Shown: positions 38,373 through 48,908, counted from the stretch's first letter. The stretch: 64,000 nucleotides of DNA from Polyangiaceae bacterium (GCA_022842465.1 JALHPN010000003.1:1-64000), one strand, 5' to 3'. Notes: generated by a model not told the origin, from the letters alone. Translations and numbers: made by a program.

Positions 38373-39209
38373 TCAGGTGCCTTCGAGGACCCCCGTGATC
38401 GACGTCGTCGTCGCGTCTTCGGCGACCGGGCGTGCGCTCGCCTCGAGCCACGAGAACGTGTCCTCGAAGACGCGCTCGCCGTCCGACATCATCCCGTGCG
38501 TGCAGCCCGGCATCTCGAAGTAGCTCGAAGGCACCTTCGCCCTCGCGATGCGAGCGCTGGCCTCCCTCATCTTTCCGGGGACGTCGCGCTGGCACGACAT
38601 CGTCGCCACGGCGCACGTCCGCGCGAAGCTCACCGCGGACGGCTCGGTCGGCGCGCCGATGAGGACGACGCGCGAGTACCTGCGCGGGTGTCGCGCCGCG
38701 AGCTGCTCACCGAGCGCCGCGCCTTGCGAGTAGCCGACGAGGACGATGCCTTCACGCGGGATGTCGGTGTGCCCGGCCGCCGCGAGGGCGGCCTCGATCC
38801 GGGCATGGAGCTTCGCCTGGTCCCACGAGAACGAGCGGTAGTCCTTCGCATCGCCGCACGGCACGTCGCCGTCGATCCCGACGACGCCTCCGTGCGCATG
38901 GGCCGCGCCCTGGAACGCCTGGACGTAGCCGAGGACGTTCGAGCAGATCCCCGGGAGGAACACGATGCGCGGCGGAGCCCCGGTCTTGCCGTTCACGACG
39001 ACGGCCGGGAGATCGCCGGGCACCCGGACGCGCTCGACGCGGAGCGGCGGAGCGGGAGCCTCGGGAGGGCCCGCGTCGACGCCCGCGGGAGCAGCGCGGG
39101 ACGGCTCGGCGGACGCGGAGTCGCGCGCCGCGGGCTCGCGACGCGCACATCCGGTAGCGAGGGCGAGGACGAGGACGACGAGGGGTCGCGCGAGCATCAC
39201 GGATGTCAT
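38373..39209 (-). CDS. Alpha/beta hydrolase lipoprotein
   Basis: Lipobox LATGCARR; nucleophile elbow LVGYSQGAALGEQL. Confidence 0.75.
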   Translation of the reverse strand: MTSVMLARPLVVLVLALATGCARREPAARDSASAEPSRAAPAGVDAGPPEAPAPPLRVERVRVPGDLPAVVVNGKTGAPPRIVFLPGICSNVLGYVQAFQGAAHAHGGVVGIDGDVPCGDAKDYRSFSWDQAKLHARIEAALAAAGHTDIPREGIVLVGYSQGAALGEQLAARHPRRYSRVVLIGAPTEPSAVSFARTCAVATMSCQRDVPGKMREASARIARAKVPSSYFEMPGCTHGMMSDGERVFEDTFSWLEASARPVAEDATTTSITGVLEGT

Positions 39210-39241
39210 CGCGCGAGCCCGCGAGGATGTGACGGCGAACG

Positions 39242-40246
39242 TCAGAATCCTGCGAAGAACGCCCAGGTGGCCTTCGCCGCCTCGCTCCAGACGGTGTGAC
39301 CGAGGCCGTCGACGGAGCACATCGTCACCGGCGTCGTCGCCGGACAGCCCTGCCATCGCTCGCAGCCGAGGGCGCCGAGGAGCCCGCCGGCGGGGACGCG
39401 CGCGGTCCCGCAGCCGTTCACGGTCGACCAGTACGTCGCGGTGTAGCTGCCGCTCTCCCAGGACACGACGCCGTCCTCCTCGCCGTGCACGACGAGCGCG
39501 GCGACGCCGCTCGTCTGGCCCGCGCAACGGGTGAAGCCGGTCCCCTCCCAGGTCGAGGCGGCCGGATCCCGGGGCTCGGAGGGCGCTCCCCCGCCGTGCG
39601 AGGCGATCGCGCGGAAGAGAGCCGGCCGACGGCACGCCATCTGGTTCGCCATGAACGCGCCGCTCGAGAAGCCCGTCGCGAAGACGCGCGCCGGGTCGAT
39701 GGACCATCGTGCGGCCAGCGAGGCGATCAACGCCTCGAGGAAGGCGACGTCCACGTCCGTGTCCGCGGGCGCGTAGAGATCCCAGGTGTGGTTCCGTCCG
39801 CTGGGGTAGACGACGATCGCGCTCGCTCCCGACGCCTCCTCCACCGGGAAGCCGGCGCGCATGGAGGCTCCGTCTCCGCCGTCACCGTGCATCGCGACGA
39901 CGAGCGGGTAGCGACGTGCGGCATCGTAGTCGCGCGGCAGGACGAGCACGTACGAGCGTGCGAGGCCGCTCACCGTGATCGCTTCGTCCGTCACGGTGAA
40001 CGTGGGCGGCGGCGACTCTGCGTCCGGCAGAGCCGCCCCGGTGTCGTGAGCCGCGGGTGCGGGCGGGGGGCGCGCCGACGACGATGACGGCGGCGCGTCC
40101 AGGGCGCCCGGGGACGATCCTTGGTCTGCCGCCGGCCCGGCGCCCGGGCGGACCTCGTCGCCCGTGTCGCTGCCGCAGGCGACCGACGCGAGGAGCGCCG
40201 CGCACGAAGCCAGCGCAGCGAGGACATCACGGACACGATGCGTCAT
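39242..40246 (-). CDS. PHB depolymerase/LpqC-like esterase lipoprotein
   Basis: LVVAMHGDGGDGAS, FATGFSSGAFMANQMACRRPALFRAIASHGGG, DGLGHTVW. Confidence 0.85.
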   Translation of the reverse strand: MTHRVRDVLAALASCAALLASVACGSDTGDEVRPGAGPAADQGSSPGALDAPPSSSSARPPPAPAAHDTGAALPDAESPPPTFTVTDEAITVSGLARSYVLVLPRDYDAARRYPLVVAMHGDGGDGASMRAGFPVEEASGASAIVVYPSGRNHTWDLYAPADTDVDVAFLEALIASLAARWSIDPARVFATGFSSGAFMANQMACRRPALFRAIASHGGGAPSEPRDPAASTWEGTGFTRCAGQTSGVAALVVHGEEDGVVSWESGSYTATYWSTVNGCGTARVPAGGLLGALGCERWQGCPATTPVTMCSVDGLGHTVWSEAAKATWAFFAGF

Positions 40247-40311
40247 GCCGAAGGCAGAAGCACGGCCCGGGCCGGTTGCCGGTGCCAGGTGTCGCGGCTA
40301 TACCGCCCGCG

Positions 40312-41526
40312 ATGTCGCACCGCCTCCTCGGTTCCGCGGCGCTCGCCGTGATGGTCCTCGCCGGACCCTCCGCGTTCGTCCTCGCGTCGTGCTCGGACGA
40401 TCCCGCCGCCGAGGGTGAGGGCCCCGACGCCGGCGAGGACGCGCGGAAGCGAGATCGCTCGCTCGAAGAGGAGGAGGAGGAGACGAAGGACGCCGGCCCC
40501 GACGTCGTCGTCCCGCCTGTGATCCTCCCGACATGTGTCGGAGGGTCGATCCCGCTCGACGTCACGGGCGTACGCGCCTTCGTGAACATCCAGATGAGCG
40601 CCGTGGACGGCGGCTACGCGACGCGCGGCGACTTCGTCGTCGACTTCGGCACCATCAGCTCGACCGTGGATCTCGCGCACGGCTTCGGCGACGCCGGCGC
40701 GCCGGCGCCGTCGACGTGCGGAGCCGACGCCGGCAACGGTGAGCTCGGCGTCTGGTGCGAGTTCTCGGGCTTCGATTTCTTCGGCGACTGGGGCAAGGTC
40801 ACGCTCACGACGGCGGACCACTCCGTCCTCGCCGGTCTCAAGAAGCAGGCGGGCATCCTCGGCACCGATTTCCTCGCCTTGAACCCGTTCACGCTCGATT
40901 TCCGGCAGGGACGCATCCACCGGAGCACGGCGGGCGCGTTCTGCAGCGACGCGCAGCTCCTCGCCGCCGGCCTGCGCCCCCTGCCCTCCCAGGGCTTCTT
41001 CGCCTCGGATCTCTCGAAACTCCGGCCCCTCTCCGAGGTGCTCACCGATCCCGACGCCGGCACGGCGAACATCACGGTGCCGAACGTCCCGACCGTTCCG
41101 ATCACGATCGCGGGTGAGCCCGCGCTCGCGCAGCTCGACACGGGGTACGAGGATCGCATCGTGCGCAACTCGATCAACGTCAACGAGGCCCTGCTCGCGC
41201 GGCTCGTCCAGCAGAACAAGGTGACCCGCGCGGCGACGCTCGATCTGTTCGCCACGACCTGCGTGCCCGGTCTCAACGAGAAGCTCACCGGGTACATCGT
41301 GCAAGACGGGCACGACCTCGAGTTCGTCGGCGAGGGCGGCGCCGCCGCCCGGCGCGCGAAGGTCGAGGCCGTCTACCTGAAGAGTCGGAGCGCCGAGACG
41401 TTCAAGTGCGGCGGCGTCTCCACCTGGACGGTCCCCGCGGCTCAGGTGGGCGCGTCCTTCTTCATCGATGCGCAGGCGCTCGTCGTCGATCCGGCGTCGT
41501 CCAGGGTCTGGATTCCGAAGAACTGA
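40312..41526 (+). CDS. Lipoprotein with aspartyl-protease-like motifs
   Basis: Lipobox-like FVLASCSDD; ILGTDFLALNPFTLDFRQGRIH and AQLDTGYEDRIV. Confidence 0.65.
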   Translation: MSHRLLGSAALAVMVLAGPSAFVLASCSDDPAAEGEGPDAGEDARKRDRSLEEEEEETKDAGPDVVVPPVILPTCVGGSIPLDVTGVRAFVNIQMSAVDGGYATRGDFVVDFGTISSTVDLAHGFGDAGAPAPSTCGADAGNGELGVWCEFSGFDFFGDWGKVTLTTADHSVLAGLKKQAGILGTDFLALNPFTLDFRQGRIHRSTAGAFCSDAQLLAAGLRPLPSQGFFASDLSKLRPLSEVLTDPDAGTANITVPNVPTVPITIAGEPALAQLDTGYEDRIVRNSINVNEALLARLVQQNKVTRAATLDLFATTCVPGLNEKLTGYIVQDGHDLEFVGEGGAAARRAKVEAVYLKSRSAETFKCGGVSTWTVPAAQVGASFFIDAQALVVDPASSRVWIPKN

Positions 41527-41561
41527 CGTCGCGCACGGCGGTTGCACGTTCCCCGAGGCTC

Positions 41562-42608
41562 ATGACCCTCGCGTCGCTGCACGTCCCGGTGAGCGCGCCC
41601 CCGATCACGACCGAGGTCGTGACCGAGTCGGCGGCGCTGGAAGAGCTCACCGAGGCATGGACCCGCCTCCACGCAGCCTCGCCCGCGGCGACGCCGTTCC
41701 AGTCGCCCGGGTGGCTCGTCCCCTGGACGCGCGCGTTCGTCCGCGGCCCGGTCGAGGTCGTCCTCGTCCGGGAGGGCGCCGAGCTCGTCGGTATCCTGCC
41801 GCTCTATCGCGACGACGTCGCGCACGAGCGGCGCCTCCGCCTCCTCGGCGCGGGGTGCTCGCACTACCTCGACGGCATCTTCCGCGGGAGCGAGGCCGAG
41901 GCGTCCCGCCACGTGCGCGCGGCGTTCCGCACGCTCGTCGAGCGCGGCGACTGGGACGTCTGTCAGCTCGAGCAGCTGCGTGAGGAGGCGGTCCTGCGGG
42001 CCGTCCCTCTCCTCGGCGCGTCGACGAGCCGGGTTCGTCTCGGCGTGGAGACCCTCGTCGGCACGCCGGGGGCCATCGCCTGCCCGCACCTCTCCGCGTC
42101 CTCTGGGCTTCCGGAGAAGCAGGCGCTCAGGCTGAGGAAGGCGCGCCGGCGAGCCGATCGCGGGGGGCTGCTCGTCCTCGACGTCACGACGCACGAGGAG
42201 GACGCGGAGGCCGCCCTCGCGACCTTCGAGGCGCTCCGCGCGAAGAGCGAGGGGACGAAGCAGGCGACCGTCGTCGATCCCGCGCTCCGCGCGTTCCTCG
42301 CGACGGCCGTCGCAGAGCTCGCGCGCGCGGGTCTCCTCCGGATCTACGTCCTCCGCCACGGCGAGGCGCCGATCGCCTCGCTCGTCGCGCTCGGGGGACG
42401 GAGCTCGCTCCATGTGCTCGGACGCGCGGTCGATCCGGCCGCAGCCGATCTGGAGCCCGAGCTCTTGCTCGTCGGTGCGGTGATGGAGGACGCGCGGGCG
42501 ACCGGCCGCGACTGCGTCGACGTCGGGCGCGAGCGGCCCTCGGTCGCCGCGGAGTGGGGAGCCGTCCCCAACGTGACCGTCGAGCGCCGCGTGCGCATCG
42601 TCACCTGA
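41562..42608 (+). CDS. GNAT/FemAB-like (CelD/BcsL) acyltransferase
   Basis: FQSPGWLVPWTRAFVRG...VGILPLYRD; LYVLRHGEAPIASLVALGGRSSLHVLGRAVDP. Confidence 0.82.
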   Translation: MTLASLHVPVSAPPITTEVVTESAALEELTEAWTRLHAASPAATPFQSPGWLVPWTRAFVRGPVEVVLVREGAELVGILPLYRDDVAHERRLRLLGAGCSHYLDGIFRGSEAEASRHVRAAFRTLVERGDWDVCQLEQLREEAVLRAVPLLGASTSRVRLGVETLVGTPGAIACPHLSASSGLPEKQALRLRKARRRADRGGLLVLDVTTHEEDAEAALATFEALRAKSEGTKQATVVDPALRAFLATAVAELARAGLLRIYVLRHGEAPIASLVALGGRSSLHVLGRAVDPAAADLEPELLLVGAVMEDARATGRDCVDVGRERPSVAAEWGAVPNVTVERRVRIVT

Positions 42609-42714
42609 TCAGCCCGCGACCGCGGGGGGACGGCCCGAGCGAGGGCGCATCGGCGCTTCCTCGAGGTCGAACAGTCCTCTCGCTTCGCGCCGAGGGATCA
42701 CGCAAGCTCGAGGC

Positions 42715-43284
42715 GTGAGCCTCGGCCCCCTCCTCCTCGTCACCACGCTGCGGATGCAGGCGGCGGCCGAGGCGCCGGACGTCGTCGTCCCCGCCGTCCA
42801 CGGGCTCGCGCTGATGACGGTGATGCGAGCGGTGGAGACGGTGATCTGGCCGGAGCCGTTCGCGAGGCCCGAGCTCTTCGCCGAGAGCTGGAAGCGCGCG
42901 TTCACGGAGCCGCCTCTCTTCGACCGACGCCAGCCGTTCATGCGGTGGGACGGCGACCCGCTCCTCGTGAACGCGGGAGGGCACGCGCTCTTCGGCAGCG
43001 AGCTCTACATGCGCGCGCGCACGTGCCGGTTCCCCTGGGGCGGCGCCCTCGCGTTCGCGGCAGCGACCTCGGCGCTCTGGGAGTACGGGTTCGAGGCGAA
43101 CGGCGTGCGACCGTCCGCGCTCGACCTCGTCTACACGCCGGTCTCGGGGCTCCTCCTCGGGGAGGCGCGCTTCCAGCTGTGGCGCCTCGCGGGCGGGATC
43201 GGCTCGCGGACGTGGCGGAGCGTCACGCGCGCGGTGCTCGATCCGCTCGGCGAGACGGAGCGCGCCTTCGGATCACGCTGCTGA
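42715..43284 (+). CDS. DUF3943-like protein
   Basis: WDGDPLLVNAGGHALFGSELYMRAR...SALWEYGFEANGVRPSALDLVYTPVSGLLLGE. Confidence 0.65.
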   Translation: MSLGPLLLVTTLRMQAAAEAPDVVVPAVHGLALMTVMRAVETVIWPEPFARPELFAESWKRAFTEPPLFDRRQPFMRWDGDPLLVNAGGHALFGSELYMRARTCRFPWGGALAFAAATSALWEYGFEANGVRPSALDLVYTPVSGLLLGEARFQLWRLAGGIGSRTWRSVTRAVLDPLGETERAFGSRC

Positions 43285-43295
43285 GCGGCGCGGAG

Positions 43296-44510
43296 CTAGA
43301 GCGGTCCGGTCCCTGCCGCGTCGGTGCGCACGATCGCCGTGCCGCCGTTGGGCGTCGCGATCATCGACGTGAACCCGGCGCCATCGGCGATGATGCCGCC
43401 GATGTGGAGCTCGTCAGGGGCGGGCGCGTCGAGACACACCCACGGCCCCCGCGGCGCGGCCTGCGCGTCGAGGGCGCGGAACGCGTGGTACCCCGACGCG
43501 TGCCGCACGAGCACGCCGAGCGAGTCTCCCTGGGCGGCGATCCCCTGTCCGCCTCCCACGAGCTCGTCCTTGGATCCCTCGAGCTTGTGCGCGGCGCCCG
43601 TGAGCCCGCCGAGCGCCGACAGAGGCGCGACGTGCGGCTCGCCCTTCACGTCGAAGAGGAGCGCCGCGCCCGTCGCCCCGCGCGTCGTCGCGCCGCGGAT
43701 CACCACGGGCTCGGTCGAGCCGAGCACGATGCGCGGGAGGCCGAGCTTCTGCGCCCCCGAGACGAGCTGGGCGTAGACGCGGTGCGCGAAGAGCCGCTCG
43801 CGCCGGAGCGCCCAGAGCACGAGGAAATCGCTCCCGTCGTTCGCGCGCGACGGGGCGACGGCCACCGAGAAGTCGTCGAAGCTCTCGCCCTGCTCCAGGA
43901 CGAGATCGGGCCCGAGCTTCGTCCCGTCGAACACGCGCGCGTGCACGGCGGGCTCCGGCGACTGCCACACGACGACCGCCTTCGCGCCGCTCGCGGCGAC
44001 GAACGCATCGCGTCCCTGGAAGGTCGGACCGAGCGCCTCCGGCAGAGAGGCCGGAGCGCCGTTCGCGTCGAAGCGACGGAAGACGACGTTCCCTCCCTCG
44101 ATGCCGACGGCGAACACGCCGGTGGCTCCGCCTGCCGCGCGACCGTCGGCACCGACCGGCGTGGGCGCGGCGCTCGGGCTGCTCCCGTCGGCGCCGAAGG
44201 TGACGAACCCCTCGCCGTTGAAGCCCGCGGCGACGCGGCGGTCGCCCAGGGCGTCGAGGGTCTTCATCCGCGCGCCGTACTTCTCCCGGAGCACGGGGAT
44301 CGGCGCGGCCGCCGTCGTCACGCACGCGACGTCGGGGTCACTCACGACCGTGAAGGGGACGCTCTCCTCGTACGTGGGTCGACCACCGTCGGAGGTGACA
44401 GGGAGCCCCCCGTCCGGAGCGGTGTTGGTCGTGGGACGGATGGCGTTGCCGCCGTCGTCACTGCATGCGAGCGCGGCGAGCGGGAGAAGCGAAGCGAGGA
44501 TGAGGCGCAT
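43296..44510 (-). CDS. Hypothetical lipoprotein
   Basis: Signal/lipobox MRLILASLLPLAALACSDDGG. Confidence 0.7.
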   Translation of the reverse strand: MRLILASLLPLAALACSDDGGNAIRPTTNTAPDGGLPVTSDGGRPTYEESVPFTVVSDPDVACVTTAAAPIPVLREKYGARMKTLDALGDRRVAAGFNGEGFVTFGADGSSPSAAPTPVGADGRAAGGATGVFAVGIEGGNVVFRRFDANGAPASLPEALGPTFQGRDAFVAASGAKAVVVWQSPEPAVHARVFDGTKLGPDLVLEQGESFDDFSVAVAPSRANDGSDFLVLWALRRERLFAHRVYAQLVSGAQKLGLPRIVLGSTEPVVIRGATTRGATGAALLFDVKGEPHVAPLSALGGLTGAAHKLEGSKDELVGGGQGIAAQGDSLGVLVRHASGYHAFRALDAQAAPRGPWVCLDAPAPDELHIGGIIADGAGFTSMIATPNGGTAIVRTDAAGTGPL

Positions 44511-44519
44511 GAGCGGAGA

Positions 44520-46115
44520 TCATTCGGTGGGGACGCAGTCGTAGGAGACGGCCCACGACACGACGGTGGGCGCCGCGAGCGTGTTGGCGGTGGGGATGAG
44601 CCGGATCTTCAGATCGAGCTTCGAGAACGTCGAACCGCCCGCCGTCACGCCGTCGGCCCAGGTCGCGAGATCGACGGGGCACTTGGGCTGCGGCCCTGCG
44701 GGGCCTGCGGCGCTGCAGTTGACGGTCGACGTGGTGGTCGCATCCCCGATGATCGCCTCCGGAGCGCTCGACGTGCCGCCGTCGACCAGCGTGGTCGACA
44801 AGGTCCCGTAGAACTCGACCTTCGAGTTGTTCGGGGTCCCGGCGTCCGTCCCGCAGGCGCCGGGGCTGCACGGCACCGTCGCGTTGTAGGTGAGCCACTT
44901 CCAGCGCGGCTTCGTACCGGACTGGCACGCGGCCGTGTACGTGAAGAGCTTGTCGGTCTGGGTGAAGGTGACGCCGGACGTGCCGCAGCTGCCGCCCTTG
45001 ACCTTCACGTCGGCCCAGTTGTTGTTGCAGCCCGGTCCCGTCGCGGCCGCGGCCGTGAGGTCGCCGCCACACTCGGCGATCGCCTTGTTCGCGTTGACGT
45101 ACGTGACGGGGTTGCCGTTTCCGGTCCACGCCGGGCAGTTCGCGTTCGTGACGCGGAAGCAGCGCCCGGGCAGGAGGACGCCGCCGGGGATGGCGGGGGA
45201 GCACGCGACGGCGTTGGTCGGGCACGTCCCCGACGCGAACGTGGAGCTACCGAAGTTGCCGTTGCCGTTGTCGAGGGAGAGGGCGACGCTCGCCGCGGTG
45301 AGCGTCGTGTTGCCGCGGTTGCACACGTTGAAGCCCGGCGTGCCGGCGAGGACGCACGCCGCGCTGACGGTCACGTCGACGCCGGGGCACGTGGCGGCCG
45401 ACCACCGACGGTTCGCGGCGTCCCAGCGCGGGTCCGTCGTCGCGGACGTGTCCCAGTTGGCGACGCACTCGCCCTCGCCGCCGTTCCGGCTCCGGTCGCA
45501 GTGCGTGTCGGCGAGGCACGAGTCCCAGATCGAGTAGTGGTCCTCGCCGTTGCACTTCCGCTTGTACGGAGCGCCGGGAGCCACGTCGTTGCAGCCTTTC
45601 GCGGAGGAGCCGCAGTCCGACTTTCCGGCGAAGCCGCCGGGCGCGCCGCCGAAGATGTCGGTCGTGTTGTAGATGAAGGTCGGCGGGCCCTGGGTCGGCG
45701 CCTGCGCGTCGGTCTCGTTGTAGCCGACGCAGTTCGGGTCGCACGGGTCCTGCGTGCAGACGCCCGCGTCCGCCGTGGGCACCGCGAGCGGGCGGAGGCC
45801 GGTGTCCTGCGGGAGCGACTGCGCGGCCATGATGTCGATGCCCATGAGCGTGATCGACTGGCCGCCGCACGCGGACCACACGCCGCCACGGCACTCTTGC
45901 TGGCCCTCGAAGCAGCTCAGCGTCGTCCCGTCGTCCCCGCGCTTCACGCGACACGTGCGGACGGTCCCCTCCGGCGAGCACGGGCCGCTGAGCGGGTTGA
46001 AGCCGGAGCCCGAGCCGTCCGCGCCAGCGCCCGGCATGGACGACGAGCCGCATCCGACGACGATGCCGATCGCGAGGATCACGGCGCCGGTGGCGCCCTT
46101 CCATCGTCCCTTCAT
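44520..46115 (-). CDS. Large Cys-rich surface lipoprotein
   Basis: MKGRWKGATGAVILAIGIVVGCGSS lipobox; many paired Cys; Gly/Thr/Asn-rich; alternate start 46172. Confidence 0.7.
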   Translation of the reverse strand: MKGRWKGATGAVILAIGIVVGCGSSSMPGAGADGSGSGFNPLSGPCSPEGTVRTCRVKRGDDGTTLSCFEGQQECRGGVWSACGGQSITLMGIDIMAAQSLPQDTGLRPLAVPTADAGVCTQDPCDPNCVGYNETDAQAPTQGPPTFIYNTTDIFGGAPGGFAGKSDCGSSAKGCNDVAPGAPYKRKCNGEDHYSIWDSCLADTHCDRSRNGGEGECVANWDTSATTDPRWDAANRRWSAATCPGVDVTVSAACVLAGTPGFNVCNRGNTTLTAASVALSLDNGNGNFGSSTFASGTCPTNAVACSPAIPGGVLLPGRCFRVTNANCPAWTGNGNPVTYVNANKAIAECGGDLTAAAATGPGCNNNWADVKVKGGSCGTSGVTFTQTDKLFTYTAACQSGTKPRWKWLTYNATVPCSPGACGTDAGTPNNSKVEFYGTLSTTLVDGGTSSAPEAIIGDATTTSTVNCSAAGPAGPQPKCPVDLATWADGVTAGGSTFSKLDLKIRLIPTANTLAAPTVVSWAVSYDCVPTE

Positions 46116-46325
46116 CCAGCCCTCCGCCGCCCCGACCCGCCCGGGGCGCGCTGCATCGGTCGACACATGCACGCCCCGATCCTACCCCGCCCGGACCGGG
46201 TACTGGCCCAGGTACGGAGGAAACCCGCGATCGCCGCGCCACGAGGTCCGCAACTAGGTCAGAGTGTCGAACATCTTGCGGGGCGCACGTGCCCCGACGC
46301 CGACGTCGGACCTCGCACCCTCCGG

Positions 46326-47528
46326 TCACTTGCTCGCGCCGTCCACCTTGCGCGCGACGGTGCCTCGCGGGTGGTCGAACCAGCCCGGGTCCGCGTAGCT
46401 CGTGAGGCCCGACCGCACCTTCAGCACGGTGAACATCCCGCCCATCTCCACCGGTCCGAACGGCCCCTGGCCGGTCATCATCGGCAGCGTGTTCTTCGGG
46501 CGTCCCATCTCCATCATGTTGCCCATCCCCGTCTCGCCCATCGCCATGTAGCCCGGCAGGAGCGCCTTCACCCGGTCCTCGAGCGCGGCCGGCTGCTTCA
46601 CGCCGAGCATGTTGGGGACTTCGTGCCCCATCGCGTTCATCGTGTGGTGCGACTTGTGGCAGTGGAAGGCCCAGTCTCCTTCCACGTTCGCGACGAGCTC
46701 GATCGTCCGCGTCGAGCCGACCGGCACGTTCACGGTCGTCTCGGGGCGGCGCGCCGAGAGGGGGACCTCGCCGCCGTCCGTCGCGACCTCCTGGAACTGG
46801 TAGCCGTGGAGATGGATGGGGTGGCTGTCCATGGAGAGGTTCCCGAACGTGAAGCGCACGCGCTCCCCCTTCTTCACGACCCATGGATCGGTCCCCGGGT
46901 ACACGCGGCTGTTGAACGTGAAGAGGTTGAAGTCGGTCATGACGTTCGGGTTCGGGGTCGCCGTGCCCGGCTCGACGAACCACTCGCCGAGCATGACGAC
47001 GAAGTGACGGTCGACCCTGGGCGCCTCGGGCGCCTTCGGATGGATCACGAAGAAGCCGCTCATGCCGAGCGCCATCTGCACCATCTCGTCCGAGTGCGGG
47101 TGGTACATGAAGACGCCGTGCTGCTCGAGCGTGAGGTCGTAGACGTACGTCTCGTTCGGCTCGACGTGGGGCTGGTTCAGCCCTGCGACGCCGTCCATTC
47201 CGTTCGGGAGCAGGATGCCGTGGAGATGGAGGCTCGTCCGCTCGGGGAGCTTGTTGGTGAGGTAGATGCGCACGTGATCCCCCTCGACGGCCTCGATGGT
47301 CGGCCCCGGCGTGGAGCCGTCGTAGCCCCACGCGTTGACGATCATCCCCGGAGCGAGCTCCCGCTTCACGGGCTCCGCCGTGAGACGGAACTCCTTCGCG
47401 CCGTCCTTCGCGATCACGAACGGAAGCGTGCGCCCGTTCGGCGTGACGACGGGCACGTACGCCGACGCCACGCGCGGTAGCAGGACGAGGAGGGTGAGGA
47501 CGAGGAGGACGAATCGGAGGGGCTTCAT
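46326..47528 (-). CDS. Multicopper oxidase
   Basis: LHLHGILLPNGMDG, MYHPHSDEMVQMALGMSG, HPIHLHGYQFQE, DWAFHCHKSHHTMNAM copper ligands. Confidence 0.93.
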   Translation of the reverse strand: MKPLRFVLLVLTLLVLLPRVASAYVPVVTPNGRTLPFVIAKDGAKEFRLTAEPVKRELAPGMIVNAWGYDGSTPGPTIEAVEGDHVRIYLTNKLPERTSLHLHGILLPNGMDGVAGLNQPHVEPNETYVYDLTLEQHGVFMYHPHSDEMVQMALGMSGFFVIHPKAPEAPRVDRHFVVMLGEWFVEPGTATPNPNVMTDFNLFTFNSRVYPGTDPWVVKKGERVRFTFGNLSMDSHPIHLHGYQFQEVATDGGEVPLSARRPETTVNVPVGSTRTIELVANVEGDWAFHCHKSHHTMNAMGHEVPNMLGVKQPAALEDRVKALLPGYMAMGETGMGNMMEMGRPKNTLPMMTGQGPFGPVEMGGMFTVLKVRSGLTSYADPGWFDHPRGTVARKVDGASK

Positions 47529-48904
47529 GGCAGGTCTCGCGTGGGCAGGGGTCCGAGGGGCGCGCCGACGGCGCGTTCGAGATCGCTCCGCGCGATCCAG
47601 TAGTCGCGCAGGGCTTCGATGGATTCACGCCAGGCGTCGAGCTCGGCTTGCTTCGCCTGGACGAGCGCGTACACGCCGAGCAGCATCGCGTCGTACTGCT
47701 CCTGGGAGAGCGTGACGACGCGCTCGCGGAGCGGGACGACGACCTTCGCGTACTCCTCCACGACGCCGCGGCTGGTGAGGACGCGCGCGCGCGAGGAGCG
47801 GACGTCGGCGCGGATCTCGATCGCGAGCGCGTCCTTCGACCGCTCCGCCTGGCGCTGGTAAGCCTCGAGGCGGGCGATCTGCGCCTGCCGCTGATCGAAG
47901 AGGGGGATCTCGATGGCCACGCTGGGGCCGAACGAGAAGCGCTTTCTCTCGCGCAGGCGCCCCGCCTCGACGTTCACGTCGACCTTTCCGACCCAGCGCG
48001 TCGTCTTCGCGAGGGAGAGGGCCTGACCGACCGTCTGCACGTTCCGGCGGGCGGCGGCGAGGTCGAGGCGCTTCTCCATCGCGCGAGACTCGAGGTGATC
48101 GAGCGGAGCCTCCTCGGCGGGGAGATCCGGGAGACGCGGCGCAGCGCGCCAGGCAGCGCGCGCGCCCCACGACCCGAGGAGTCGGTTCAGCCGCTCGCGC
48201 GCGACGGCAGACTCCCCTTCCGCGCGCCGGCGGTCGAGCGAGGTCTGCGCCGCGAGCGCGAGCTGCGAGCGGAGTCCGAGCTCGTTCAGGTTCCCCGCAT
48301 CGTACTGCCGTCGCGCGAGATCGGAGGACACCGAGGACGCCTCCTCCACGAGACGTCGCATCGCGACGTCCTGCTCCGCCGCCTGCGCGGTGTAGAAGGC
48401 CTCGCGCACCTCGCCTGCGAGGGCGAGGACCTCGTCGGCGACCGCGAGCTTCGTCCTCTCGAGCTCCGTCGCAGCCAGGCGCTTGCGGAGCGGCAAGGTG
48501 AGCAGCTCGAGGAAGCCCTGCTCGACGTTCGCAAAGAGGTTCGGCGCGATGTGCTCCGACTCCCACGCGGTGCGCCCGAGGGCGAACGTCGGGTTCTGGA
48601 GGAGGCCGGCCTGGACGAGGTCGGCCTGCGAGATCGCGAGCTCCTCGAAGGAGGCCTGGAGCGTGGGGTTCGCGAGGAGGGCGATCTGGACGGCGGCGTC
48701 CACGTCGAGATCCTTCGTGAGGAGGCGATCGATCGCGCGCTCCGCGGCTCGATCGTCGTCGGTCCCCTGGTTCCACCGGATCGTGTGACCCGTCTGGGCA
48801 CGCACGGTCTTCGTGACGTCCTCGAACGGCGCCTTGGCGGACGTTGACGCGCAGCCGGCGAGGAAGGTCAGCGTCGCGGCGGCGATGATCGCGCGGAGAC
48901 CCAT
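47525..48904 (-). CDS. TolC-family outer-membrane efflux lipoprotein (CusC-like)
   Basis: Lipobox LAGCAS; paired helical repeats ALLANPTLQASFEELAISQADLVQAGLLQNPTF; ATGA overlap with oxidase gene. Confidence 0.88.
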   Translation of the reverse strand: MGLRAIIAAATLTFLAGCASTSAKAPFEDVTKTVRAQTGHTIRWNQGTDDDRAAERAIDRLLTKDLDVDAAVQIALLANPTLQASFEELAISQADLVQAGLLQNPTFALGRTAWESEHIAPNLFANVEQGFLELLTLPLRKRLAATELERTKLAVADEVLALAGEVREAFYTAQAAEQDVAMRRLVEEASSVSSDLARRQYDAGNLNELGLRSQLALAAQTSLDRRRAEGESAVARERLNRLLGSWGARAAWRAAPRLPDLPAEEAPLDHLESRAMEKRLDLAAARRNVQTVGQALSLAKTTRWVGKVDVNVEAGRLRERKRFSFGPSVAIEIPLFDQRQAQIARLEAYQRQAERSKDALAIEIRADVRSSRARVLTSRGVVEEYAKVVVPLRERVVTLSQEQYDAMLLGVYALVQAKQAELDAWRESIEALRDYWIARSDLERAVGAPLGPLPTRDLP

Positions 48905-48908
48905 GGCG

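Noticed and set aside
42945-47480. 1511-aa plus-strand ORF
   Set aside because: Antisense to four well-supported minus-strand genes including the multicopper oxidase; Arg/Ala/His-rich composition typical of high-GC shadow ORFs.
45247-47628. 793-aa minus-strand ORF
   Set aside because: Out-of-frame shadow of the multicopper oxidase and Cys-rich lipoprotein genes.
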